7,092 bases of DNA. Source: DATILI01 sp035476635 (GTDB lineage Bacteria; Pseudomonadota; Gammaproteobacteria; Burkholderiales; Burkholderiaceae_C). Positions 1 through 4,240 of this stretch are shown here, piece after piece. Below the pieces are notes generated by a model. It saw only the letters and a list, made by a program, of their open reading frames with translations. It ran no database searches and was not told where the DNA came from. The stretch's first letter is position 1; the number at the start of each line of letters is the position of its first letter. The stretch lies in NCBI GenBank assembly GCA_035476635.1, contig DATILI010000280.1, positions 1 to 7,092 of the forward strand. Reading direction: 5' to 3'. Both the position numbers and the translations under genes were made by a program.

Positions 1-399
1 GCGGCGTGCGATGAAATGCTTGCGCTGCGGCTGGCCGGCCTCGACAAAATACTGGCGCGCCATCTTCATGGCGGCCTCCATCGCCTCGGAGCCACCACTC
101 ACGAAGTACACATGGCTGATGCCGGAAGGGGCGGTGCGAATAAGTTGATGCGCCAGTTGCTCAGCCACCTCGGTGGTGAAGAAACTGGTGTGCGCGTAGG
201 CCAGCTTGTCGATCTGCGCATGCATGGCCGCCAGCACATCGGGGTGGCCGTGGCCCAGGCAGGACACCGCGGCGCCGCCCGAAGCATCGAGGTACTTTTT
301 GCCGCTGGCGTCGGTCAGATAGACACCGTTGCCACTGACCGCGGTGGGCGGCACGTGGTGCAGGTGACGGTGAAACACATGGGTGGTATCGGAACTCAT
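1..399 (-). CDS. Class III (PLP-dependent) aminotransferase, N-terminal part
   Basis: This is the first 133 codons of a class III aminotransferase; the rest lies beyond the window edge. The translation begins MSSDTTHVFHRHLHHVPP and contains the family's N-terminal strand and loop (GVYLTDASGKKYLDASGG, about residues 25-42), the GHGHPDV segment (about 49-55), and the SGGSEAMEAAMKMAR segment (about 102-116), whose Gly-Ser residues contact the PLP phosphate in this fold. The catalytic lysine would be in the missing part. The enzyme should move an amino group between an amino donor and an oxo-acid or aldehyde in the cytosol, but the substrate cannot be read from this fragment. Related enzymes use beta-alanine, taurine, GABA or other omega-amino compounds. 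The start codon overlaps the stop codon of the upstream RpiR-type regulator by 4 bp (ATGA), so the two are very likely cotranscribed and translationally coupled. Family assignment is firm; substrate is unknown. Confidence 0.93.
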   Translation of the reverse strand, partial: MSSDTTHVFHRHLHHVPPTAVSGNGVYLTDASGKKYLDASGGAAVSCLGHGHPDVLAAMHAQIDKLAYAHTSFFTTEVAEQLAHQLIRTAPSGISHVYFVSGGSEAMEAAMKMARQYFVEAGQPQRKHFIARR

Positions 400-1298
400 T
401 CTTTCCCTTTGGCTGGTGCGTGGTTCTTGGCGTCGGTCTTTTCCCAGTACGCGCCTTGGCGCGTCAGCTGGCTCTGCGCGGCCTGCAAGTGCGCCAGCAC
501 CTTGGCGCCGCCGCGCACGGCAACGGCGGCGGCCAGCGCCTCGGCCAACGCCAGCGCACCGACCATGGACTGGAAATACGAAGAGCCCTGTGCCCTGAAG
601 AGCAGGGTCTGCCCAGCCACCCTGGCCAGCGGCGAGAGCGCGCTGTCGGTCAGCGCCAGCAGGGGAACGCCTTGCTGCACGGCCTGTTCCGCCGCAAGCA
701 CGGTCTGGCGGGTGTAGGGCGCGAGCGAAATGGCAACCAGCAAGTCGCGCGGGCCCATGCGCGCCAACTGGTCGGACATGGTTCCGCCCATGTCCTGCAC
801 CAGCACGCCATTGGGCGAAAGCAGGCGATAGCTGTAATACAGGTGAAAGGCCAGGCCGTGGCTGGCTCTCAGGCCGAGGAAGTAGACCGTTTGCGCCTTC
901 AGCATCGACAGCGCAGCCTGCTCGAACTGGACCGGCGTATTCAGGCCACATGCCGACGCGGCATTGGCGTGTTGCGCTTCGTTGAGCGCCTCCAGCCAGC
1001 CGCTGTCGCGCCGGGCTTCGGCCTGCAGCGCCCGCGCACGCAGCGCATACGCCGCGTCGGGGGCCAGCGCCTGTTGAAAGCGCTGCTTCAGCCCATCGAA
1101 GCCGTCGTAACCCAGCGCGCGCGCCAGGCGCGTGAACGTGGCGGGCGCCAACCCCGCGCGGCGGGCGCATTCACGCATCGATTGCATCGCCGCGATACTG
1201 GGATGCTCCTCCAGCCAGCGGGCCGCGCGCAGCAACTCGGGGCTCAAGTCCGTGCCGCCGAGGTCAAAGATAGAAGACGTGAAGGAAGATGCGGTCAT
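396..1298 (-). CDS. MurR/RpiR-family transcriptional regulator (HTH + SIS)
   Basis: This 300-aa protein has the two-domain layout of RpiR regulators. An N-terminal helix-turn-helix lies at about residues 20-75 (SMRECARRAGLAPATFTRLA then GYDGFDGLKQ at about 40-72). A SIS domain follows at about 137-265 (VYFLGLRASHGLAFHLYY, later DLLVAISLAPYTRQTV and GVPLLALTDS). SIS domains in this family usually bind a phosphorylated sugar or similar ligand that changes DNA binding. The start chosen is ATG at 1298. An in-frame TTG nine codons upstream would add a residue string with no family resemblance and would run through a perfect palindrome, so I rejected it. No clear Shine-Dalgarno precedes the ATG. 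The stop codon overlaps the aminotransferase start (ATGA), so the regulator probably controls that gene and itself through the palindromes just upstream. The ligand is unknown; pairing with an aminotransferase points to an amino compound rather than a sugar, but that is inference. Confidence 0.93.
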   Translation of the reverse strand: MTASSFTSSIFDLGGTDLSPELLRAARWLEEHPSIAAMQSMRECARRAGLAPATFTRLARALGYDGFDGLKQRFQQALAPDAAYALRARALQAEARRDSGWLEALNEAQHANAASACGLNTPVQFEQAALSMLKAQTVYFLGLRASHGLAFHLYYSYRLLSPNGVLVQDMGGTMSDQLARMGPRDLLVAISLAPYTRQTVLAAEQAVQQGVPLLALTDSALSPLARVAGQTLLFRAQGSSYFQSMVGALALAEALAAAVAVRGGAKVLAHLQAAQSQLTRQGAYWEKTDAKNHAPAKGKE

Positions 1299-1344
1299 GA
1301 AACATATGTTTCCATTGATATTCAATGTATCACATCTGTTTCAA
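1299..1344 (-). promoter_or_regulatory. Operator-like palindrome array and candidate promoter of the rpiR-aminotransferase unit
   Basis: Three related elements lie head to tail directly upstream of the regulator's ATG. A perfect 14-bp palindrome GAAACATATGTTTC is at 1299-1312. A perfect interrupted palindrome CATTGA-TAT-TCAATG is at 1313-1327. A second copy of the first element's right half, ACATCTGTTTC at 1332-1342, matches ACATATGTTTC at 1302-1312 in 10 of 11 bases. The centres fall near 1305.5, 1320 and 1335.5, so the outer two are 30 bp apart, about three helical turns. A sigma70-like promoter fits inside the array on the minus strand: TTGAAA at 1344-1339, an 18-bp spacer, TATCAA at 1320-1315. 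The overlap of promoter and palindromes suggests autoregulation by the RpiR-type protein. The symmetry is seen directly; the binding protein is inferred. Confidence 0.55.
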
Positions 1345-1346
1345 GC

Positions 1347-1364
1347 ACCCTTTTCTGCAAGGGT
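1347..1364. other. Short inverted repeat (hairpin without U-tract)
   Basis: ACCCTT and AAGGGT form a perfect 6-bp stem around a 6-nt loop between the small membrane gene ending at 1388 and the regulator promoter. Neither strand has a T-run after the stem, so it is not a typical intrinsic terminator. It may act as a weak 3'-end structure for the upstream small gene. Confidence 0.3.
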
Positions 1365-1387
1365 CCGGCGAGGTAGCGAAGGGCCGC

Positions 1388-1570
1388 TTACTTGCGGCGT
1401 TCTCGAGGCACGGAACTGTCGAGCCAGACCTTGTAGATTCGGTTGCCCTCTTTCATCTCACGGCGCCTGCGTGTCGCATCAACACGTTTCCACAGCAAAA
1501 CAGTGGCAATGGGCAAGGCAAGCAGCAGCCCGATGGCCGAAAGCAAAAGCCCGTCAGCAAGATGATCCAC
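1388..1570 (-). CDS. Small single-span membrane protein, 60 aa
   Basis: A 60-aa reading frame starts at GTG 1570 and is preceded by a full Shine-Dalgarno AGGAGG (1575-1580), four bases upstream. A longer frame reaching a TTG at 1603 exists, but that stretch covers the ribosome-binding site and a tandem repeat, so GTG is preferred. The protein opens with MDHLADG, then has one hydrophobic segment at about residues 8-27 (LLLSAIGLLLALPIATVLLW). A strongly basic tail follows, with RRRR at about 34-37 and ending PRERRK. By the positive-inside rule the tail should be cytoplasmic and the short N-terminus periplasmic. I do not recognise a family. It sits between another small membrane gene and the RpiR-type regulator, all on the same strand, and has its own candidate promoter. 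The strong ribosome-binding site and the clean membrane segment support a real gene; the function is unknown. Confidence 0.68.
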   Translation of the reverse strand: MDHLADGLLLSAIGLLLALPIATVLLWKRVDATRRRREMKEGNRIYKVWLDSSVPRERRK

Positions 1571-1574
1571 GCTG

Positions 1575-1580
1575 CCTCCT
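1575..1580 (-). promoter_or_regulatory. Shine-Dalgarno AGGAGG deciding the GTG start at 1570
   Basis: The minus strand reads AGGAGG-CAGC-GTG, a perfect anti-SD match four bases before the GTG. It is the strongest ribosome-binding site in the non-housekeeping half of the window and is the main reason for choosing GTG over the upstream in-frame TTG. Confidence 0.7.
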
Positions 1581-1588
1581 GGCAAGTT

Positions 1589-1612
1589 CAATGGGAAACG
1601 CAATGGGAAATG
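1589..1612. repeat. 12-bp tandem direct repeat, two copies
   Basis: On the plus strand CAATGGGAAACG (1589-1600) is followed at once by CAATGGGAAATG (1601-1612), matching in 11 of 12 bases. It lies between the candidate promoter and the ribosome-binding site of the 60-aa membrane gene, at the expected transcription start and leader. It could be a regulator binding site or chance slippage; I do not see a third copy on either side. Confidence 0.75.
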
Positions 1613-1620
1613 GAGGACGC

Positions 1621-1649
1621 ATTTTGTTACGATCGCGTCCGTTTGTCGA
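1621..1649 (-). promoter_or_regulatory. Candidate sigma70 promoter for the 60-aa membrane gene
   Basis: The minus strand carries TCGACA (1649-1644; 5 of 6 matches to TTGACA), a 17-bp spacer, and CAAAAT (1626-1621; 4 of 6 matches to TATAAT). Transcription would start near 1614, just ahead of the 12-bp tandem repeat, giving a leader of about 45 nt. The hexamers are visible, but activity is inferred. Confidence 0.4.
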
Positions 1650-1651
1650 GC

Positions 1652-1831
1652 CTAGCCCTTCTTGCGCCGTTCCGCTGCCCTGCGAACTTGCCGGCTACGC
1701 CCCTCCAGCACCTGCTGCCGCGCCTGCGCCGCCTTTCGCTTGCGAACTAAGTTGACGGCCAGCCGGACGGCAACAAAGGTCATGCCAAAAGCCACCGCCG
1801 CGATAAGAACGCCCGAAATGCCACCACCCAT
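1652..1831 (-). CDS. Small single-span membrane protein, 59 aa
   Basis: A 59-aa frame runs from ATG 1831 to TAG at 1652. The sequence starts MGGGISGVLIAAVAFGMTFV, so a hydrophobic segment spans about residues 5-28. It is followed by RKRK and a charged, helix-prone tail rich in Arg, Lys, Gln and Ala, ending AERRKKG. The tail is probably cytoplasmic and may form an amphipathic or coiled helix. A weak Shine-Dalgarno (AGGGA) lies about ten bases upstream of the ATG. The gene is followed 81 bp later by a second small membrane gene of the same size and design, although the two sequences do not align convincingly. I recognise no family. It is probably expressed with, or independently beside, the 224-aa membrane protein just upstream. 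The membrane pattern followed by basic residues supports coding, but the short length limits confidence. Confidence 0.6.
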   Translation of the reverse strand: MGGGISGVLIAAVAFGMTFVAVRLAVNLVRKRKAAQARQQVLEGRSRQVRRAAERRKKG

Positions 1832-1866
1832 AATTTAACAATCCCTTCTTGCCAAGACTCCGAGCC

Positions 1867-1881
1867 GCCGGTGTTCCCGGC
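1867..1881. other. GC-rich inverted repeat between the 224-aa and 59-aa genes
   Basis: GCCGG and CCGGC form a 5-bp stem around TGTTC. There is no T-run on either side, so it is not an intrinsic terminator. It sits in the 82-bp spacer between the two membrane genes, where no convincing promoter is visible to me. Confidence 0.25.
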
Positions 1882-1913
1882 TTGAAAGAAACTGATCCTT
1901 TTCAGGGTCGCTT

Positions 1914-2588
1914 TTAGAAGGCGCCTTCGTGTGCGGCGCTGCGCTCAAAGGCCAGCGCAACGGCGCACTGGGCGCGCAGCACGTCCTCTAGCGCCGCCGG
2001 CGCCATGCCCTTGGGCGCGTCGCCCACGTACTGCAGCAGCCCCTCGCGTACCCACAGCGCGCCGGACAACGGTGTCGTGTCGAAAAACGCCGTCACGGCG
2101 CCGCGTGGCGCGGAATCGAGCCAGCCGCTGCGCACGGGCACGCCGTCTTGCCATGCCGTGAAGCGATTGTCGAATGCGGCGTCGCCGGTCTTGAAGGGCC
2201 GCATGCTCATGAGGGGCAAGGCGGCTTCTTCCGCGATGTCCACGCCGTGGCGTTTCCAGTTGTCGCCCGCAAGCGGGGTCTCGCAGAACAGGAGGTCTCC
2301 GCGCGGGCCGCGGTAAGTGCTGTTGCTTCGGGGCGCATCGCGCAACTCGCGGCGCAAGGTGAAGCGCCGGCCTTCGCGCTCGATCTCGAAGGAGGCGATG
2401 GACTTGTCAGCGCCCGGCGTCACCGTTGCGCCAAGTGCTTGCGCCAATGCCGCGAAGCGCTCGGACACGCGGCGCTGCCGCCACATCGGCTGAGCAAGCA
2501 TCATGATGAAAATGAGAAAGATGTACGCCAGGAAGTACTGCACCCAAGTGGGCAGGGCCAGCCAGCCGGCGACAAATTCGTCCATCAT
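1914..2588 (-). CDS. Membrane-anchored protein of unknown function, 224 aa
   Basis: A 224-aa protein with one clear membrane segment at about residues 15-32 (WVQYFLAYIFLIFIMMLA), preceded by a short acidic N-terminus (MMDEF) and followed by WRQRRVSER. This predicts an N-out, C-in anchor with a cytoplasmic domain of about 185 residues. That domain is mixed in composition, with conspicuous segments GRRFTLRRELRD (about 73-84), GPRGDLLFCETPL (about 94-106), AAFDNRFTAW (about 136-145) and VTAFFDTTPLSGALWVREGLLQYVGDAPKG (split here into its parts VTAFFDTTPL, GALWVREGLLQYVG and DAPKG). I do not recognise the family and see no catalytic motif. The two adjacent ATG codons at the start have no Shine-Dalgarno, and a TATACT box lies only six bases upstream, so the message may be leaderless. 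The gene lies beyond the terminator of the tRNA-Ser and so is transcriptionally separate from the lysC block. Confidence 0.85.
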   Translation of the reverse strand: MMDEFVAGWLALPTWVQYFLAYIFLIFIMMLAQPMWRQRRVSERFAALAQALGATVTPGADKSIASFEIEREGRRFTLRRELRDAPRSNSTYRGPRGDLLFCETPLAGDNWKRHGVDIAEEAALPLMSMRPFKTGDAAFDNRFTAWQDGVPVRSGWLDSAPRGAVTAFFDTTPLSGALWVREGLLQYVGDAPKGMAPAALEDVLRAQCAVALAFERSAAHEGAF

Positions 2589-2594
2589 GGCGCC

Positions 2595-2600
2595 AGTATA
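2595..2600 (-). promoter_or_regulatory. TATACT box close to the start of the 224-aa gene (possible leaderless promoter)
   Basis: TATACT at 2600-2595 (5 of 6 matches to TATAAT) is followed by GGCGCC and then ATG at 2588. A start site seven bases downstream of the -10 box would coincide with the initiation codon. No good -35 hexamer is visible at 16-18 bp. A second TATACT at 2668-2663 could instead give a leader of about 70 nt, also without a good -35. Confidence 0.35.
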
Positions 2601-2682
2601 GAAGCGCTAGCGCGCGGCAAACCGAGCGAAACCCGTGCGGTACCGCCGTCAAACGGATGCCGAGTATAGGGATTCCCCAATG

Positions 2683-2704
2683 AAAAACGCCCCTTTCGGG
2701 GCGT
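2683..2704 (-). terminator. Rho-independent terminator of tRNA-Ser (and probably lysC)
   Basis: On the minus strand ACGCCCC, a GAAA tetraloop and GGGGCGT form a perfect 7-bp GC-rich stem followed by a run of T (GTTTTTC). It lies about 25 bp after the encoded CCA of tRNA-Ser. No other convincing terminator exists between lysC and this point, so it probably ends both the tRNA transcript and lysC read-through. Confidence 0.92.
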
Positions 2705-2729
2705 CTTAAAGCATCTTGGATGCTGGGTC

Positions 2730-2822
2730 TGGCGGAAACGGAGGGATTCGAACCCTCGATGAGGCTCTACACCCCATACTCCCTTAGCAGGGGAGCACCT
2801 TCGGCCACTCGGTCACGTTTCC
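2730..2822 (-). tRNA. tRNA-Ser (anticodon GCT)
   Basis: The minus strand folds into a class II tRNA. The 7-bp acceptor stem is GGAAACG (5' end, 2822-2816) paired with CGTTTCC (2740-2734). The D arm contains GAGTGGCCGAAGGTG. The anticodon stem is CTCCC/GGGAG around the loop CTGCTAA, with GCT at 2788-2786. A long variable arm follows, as expected for serine tRNAs, then a T arm with GAGGG-TTCGAAT-CCCTC. The discriminator base is G (2733) and the CCA end is encoded at 2732-2730. The tRNA reads AGC and AGU codons. It lies 44 bp after the lysC stop and is followed by a strong terminator. An extended -10 box (TGAGATAAT) ends nine bases before the 5' end, suggesting its own promoter with a very short leader. 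Confidence 0.98.
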
Positions 2823-2825
2823 AGT

Positions 2826-2852
2826 CCGGCGATTATCTCACGACTTCGCCGG
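2826..2852. promoter_or_regulatory. Hairpin and candidate extended -10 promoter between lysC and tRNA-Ser
   Basis: CCGGCGA (2826-2832) and TCGCCGG (2846-2852) form a perfect 7-bp stem around a 13-nt loop. On the minus strand the loop and stem edge contain TGA-GATAAT, an extended -10 (GATAAT at 2837-2832), with TTGAGA 20 bp further upstream as a poorly spaced -35. The same bases can therefore act as a tRNA promoter in DNA and as a hairpin in lysC read-through RNA. No T-run follows on the minus strand, so it should not terminate lysC by itself. Confidence 0.5.
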
Positions 2853-2866
2853 GATTTTCTCAAGGT

Positions 2867-3355
2867 TCAGGCAGCGGGTTGATCCAGGTCGAATGCACGG
2901 TGCAGGGCGCGCACGGCGAGTTCCATGTACTTCTCGTCGATGACGACGGAGGTCTTGATTTCGCTGGTGGAGATCATCTGGATGTTGATGCCCTCCTCGC
3001 TAAGGGCACGGAACATCTTGCTGGCGATGCCCACGTGGCTGCGCATGCCGATGCCGACGATGCTGACCTTGCAGATGCGGGTGTCGCCTTCGATCACGTC
3101 GGCGCCCAGTGACGGCAGCACCTTGCTCTTGAGCAGGTCCACGGTCTTGGCATAGTCGCCGCGGTGCACGGTGAAGCTGAAATCGGTCTTGCCGTCCTTG
3201 GAGATGTTCTGGATGATCACATCGACTTCGATGTTCGCATCGGCCACGGCGCCCAGGATGTGGTACGCGATGCCGGGCTTGTCGGGCACGCCCAGGATGG
3301 AGATCTTGGCTTCGTCGCGGTTGAATGCGATGCCGGATACGACGGCTTGTTCCAT
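2867..3355 (-). other. Possible internal translation product of lysC (162-aa regulatory, beta-like subunit)
   Basis: Codon 261 of lysC is ATG (3355-3353) and is preceded by GAGGAAG (3370-3364) with eight bases between, a far better ribosome-binding site than the one at the main start. Translation from here gives 162 residues that comprise exactly the two ACT domains. Aspartokinases of Bacillus subtilis (AK II) and Corynebacterium glutamicum are known to make such a beta subunit from an in-frame internal start at the same place. Whether it happens in this organism is inference. Confidence 0.45.
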
Positions 3356-4135
3356 TTGTTCGTCTTCCTCAAAAGTGATCAACGTGCCGGACTTGGCTTC
3401 TTCGTTGATGTCGATGTCCCACGGGGTGAAGCTGGAGAGCACGCGCAGCGGCACCTTGTACTTGCCGGCGAATTCCACCGAGCGGATTTGCAGCACCTTG
3501 GAGCCCATCGAGGCCATTTCGAGCATTTCCTCGAAGCTCACGGTGTGCAGGCGGCGCGCTTCGGGCACGACGCGCGGGTCGGTGGTGTAGACGCCGTCCA
3601 CATCGGTATAGATCAGGCACTCGTGCGCCTTCATGGCGGCCGCCACGGCCACGGCCGAGGTGTCGGAGCCGCCGCGGCCCAGGGTGGTGATGTTGCCTTC
3701 GTCGTCCACGCCCTGGAAACCCGTCACGATGACGACCCGGCCGGCGGCCAGATCGGCGCGCACCTTGGCGTCTTCGATGGATTCGATACGGGCCTTGGTA
3801 TAGGCACTGTTGGTCTTGATCGGCACTTGCCAGCCGGCGTAGCTGACCGACTCCACGCCCTCGGCCTGCAGCGCGATGGCCAGCAGTGCCGACGAGGCCT
3901 GTTCGCCGGTGGAGGCCAGCATGTCGAGTTCGCGGCTGTACGCATCGCCAGGTTTGGGCGGTGCAAGTTCCTTGGCCAGGCCCAACAGGCGATTGGTTTC
4001 GCCGCTCATGGCGCTGGGCACGACCACCATCTGGTGGCCGGCGCGCGCCCATTTGGCGACGCGTTTGGCGACATTGCGGATACGCTCGGTCGAGCCCATC
4101 GACGTGCCGCCGTATTTGTGAACGATCAGTGCCAT
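2867..4135 (-). CDS. lysC: Aspartate kinase
   Basis: A 422-aa monofunctional aspartokinase, which phosphorylates L-aspartate to 4-phospho-L-aspartate, the first step toward lysine, diaminopimelate, threonine, isoleucine and methionine. The kinase domain has KYGGTSMGS (7-15), SGETNRL (44-50), STGEQ (75-79), TLGRGGSDTS (151-160) and TDVDGVYTTDPR (177-188), the usual aspartate- and ATP-binding segments. Two ACT domains follow, at about 276-340 (LGVPDKPGIAYHILG) and about 350-415 (VGIGMRSHVGIASKMF, then INIQMISTSEIKTS). They are the site of feedback control, in close relatives typically concerted inhibition by lysine plus threonine. The start is ATG 4135 because the conserved MALIVHKYGG begins there; the extra upstream frame begins at TTG and is not conserved-looking. 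No Shine-Dalgarno precedes this ATG. An internal ATG at residue 261 has a good ribosome-binding site and may yield a separate regulatory subunit. Length agrees with the family. Confidence 0.98.
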   Translation of the reverse strand: MALIVHKYGGTSMGSTERIRNVAKRVAKWARAGHQMVVVPSAMSGETNRLLGLAKELAPPKPGDAYSRELDMLASTGEQASSALLAIALQAEGVESVSYAGWQVPIKTNSAYTKARIESIEDAKVRADLAAGRVVIVTGFQGVDDEGNITTLGRGGSDTSAVAVAAAMKAHECLIYTDVDGVYTTDPRVVPEARRLHTVSFEEMLEMASMGSKVLQIRSVEFAGKYKVPLRVLSSFTPWDIDINEEAKSGTLITFEEDEQMEQAVVSGIAFNRDEAKISILGVPDKPGIAYHILGAVADANIEVDVIIQNISKDGKTDFSFTVHRGDYAKTVDLLKSKVLPSLGADVIEGDTRICKVSIVGIGMRSHVGIASKMFRALSEEGINIQMISTSEIKTSVVIDEKYMELAVRALHRAFDLDQPAA

Positions 4136-4212
4136 CTGGAGAATTCGAAGAGAGAAATTTGCGTGCGGGGAACCGGCCCAGCGCTGCTGTGGCGCGCCGC
4201 ACAAAACCGCTA

Positions 4213-4240
4213 ATTATACCGGGCGCGCTTCGGGTGAAAA
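4213..4240 (-). promoter_or_regulatory. Candidate sigma70 promoter of lysC, overlapping the tilS stop
   Basis: The minus strand has TTTTCA (4240-4235; 4 of 6), a 16-bp spacer and a perfect TATAAT (4218-4213). The TATAAT includes the TAA stop of tilS. Transcription would start near 4206, leaving a leader of about 70 nt before the lysC ATG. This leader can form an outer 6-bp stem GTGCGG/CCGCAC (4202-4197 with 4168-4163). It allows lysC to be expressed independently of the accA-tilS genes upstream. Confidence 0.6.

Noticed and set aside
1299..1325. TTG start giving the rpiR-type protein nine extra residues
   Set aside because: The extension covers the palindromic operator candidate and has no family resemblance; the ATG at 1298 is preferred.
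420..1376. 318-aa plus-strand frame opposite the rpiR-type gene
   Set aside because: Composition is Arg, Gln and Gly rich with no recognisable domain, while the minus strand encodes a clear HTH-SIS protein.
1571..1603. TTG start extending the small membrane protein to 71 aa
   Set aside because: The extension runs through the tandem repeat and the AGGAGG site that serves the GTG at 1570.
2683..2822. Integration site (att) at the 3' end of tRNA-Ser
   Set aside because: Serine tRNAs are frequent integration targets, but I see no second copy of the tRNA 3' end and no integrase in the window.
4136..4210. Lysine riboswitch or similar leader control of lysC
   Set aside because: The leader is only about 70 nt and lacks the five-helix lysine aptamer; only a simple stem can be drawn.
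3164..4213. 349-aa open frame on the plus strand opposite lysC
   Set aside because: It mirrors the codon structure of lysC, is rich in His, Gly and Arg as expected of an antisense shadow in GC-rich DNA, and lysC is unambiguous.
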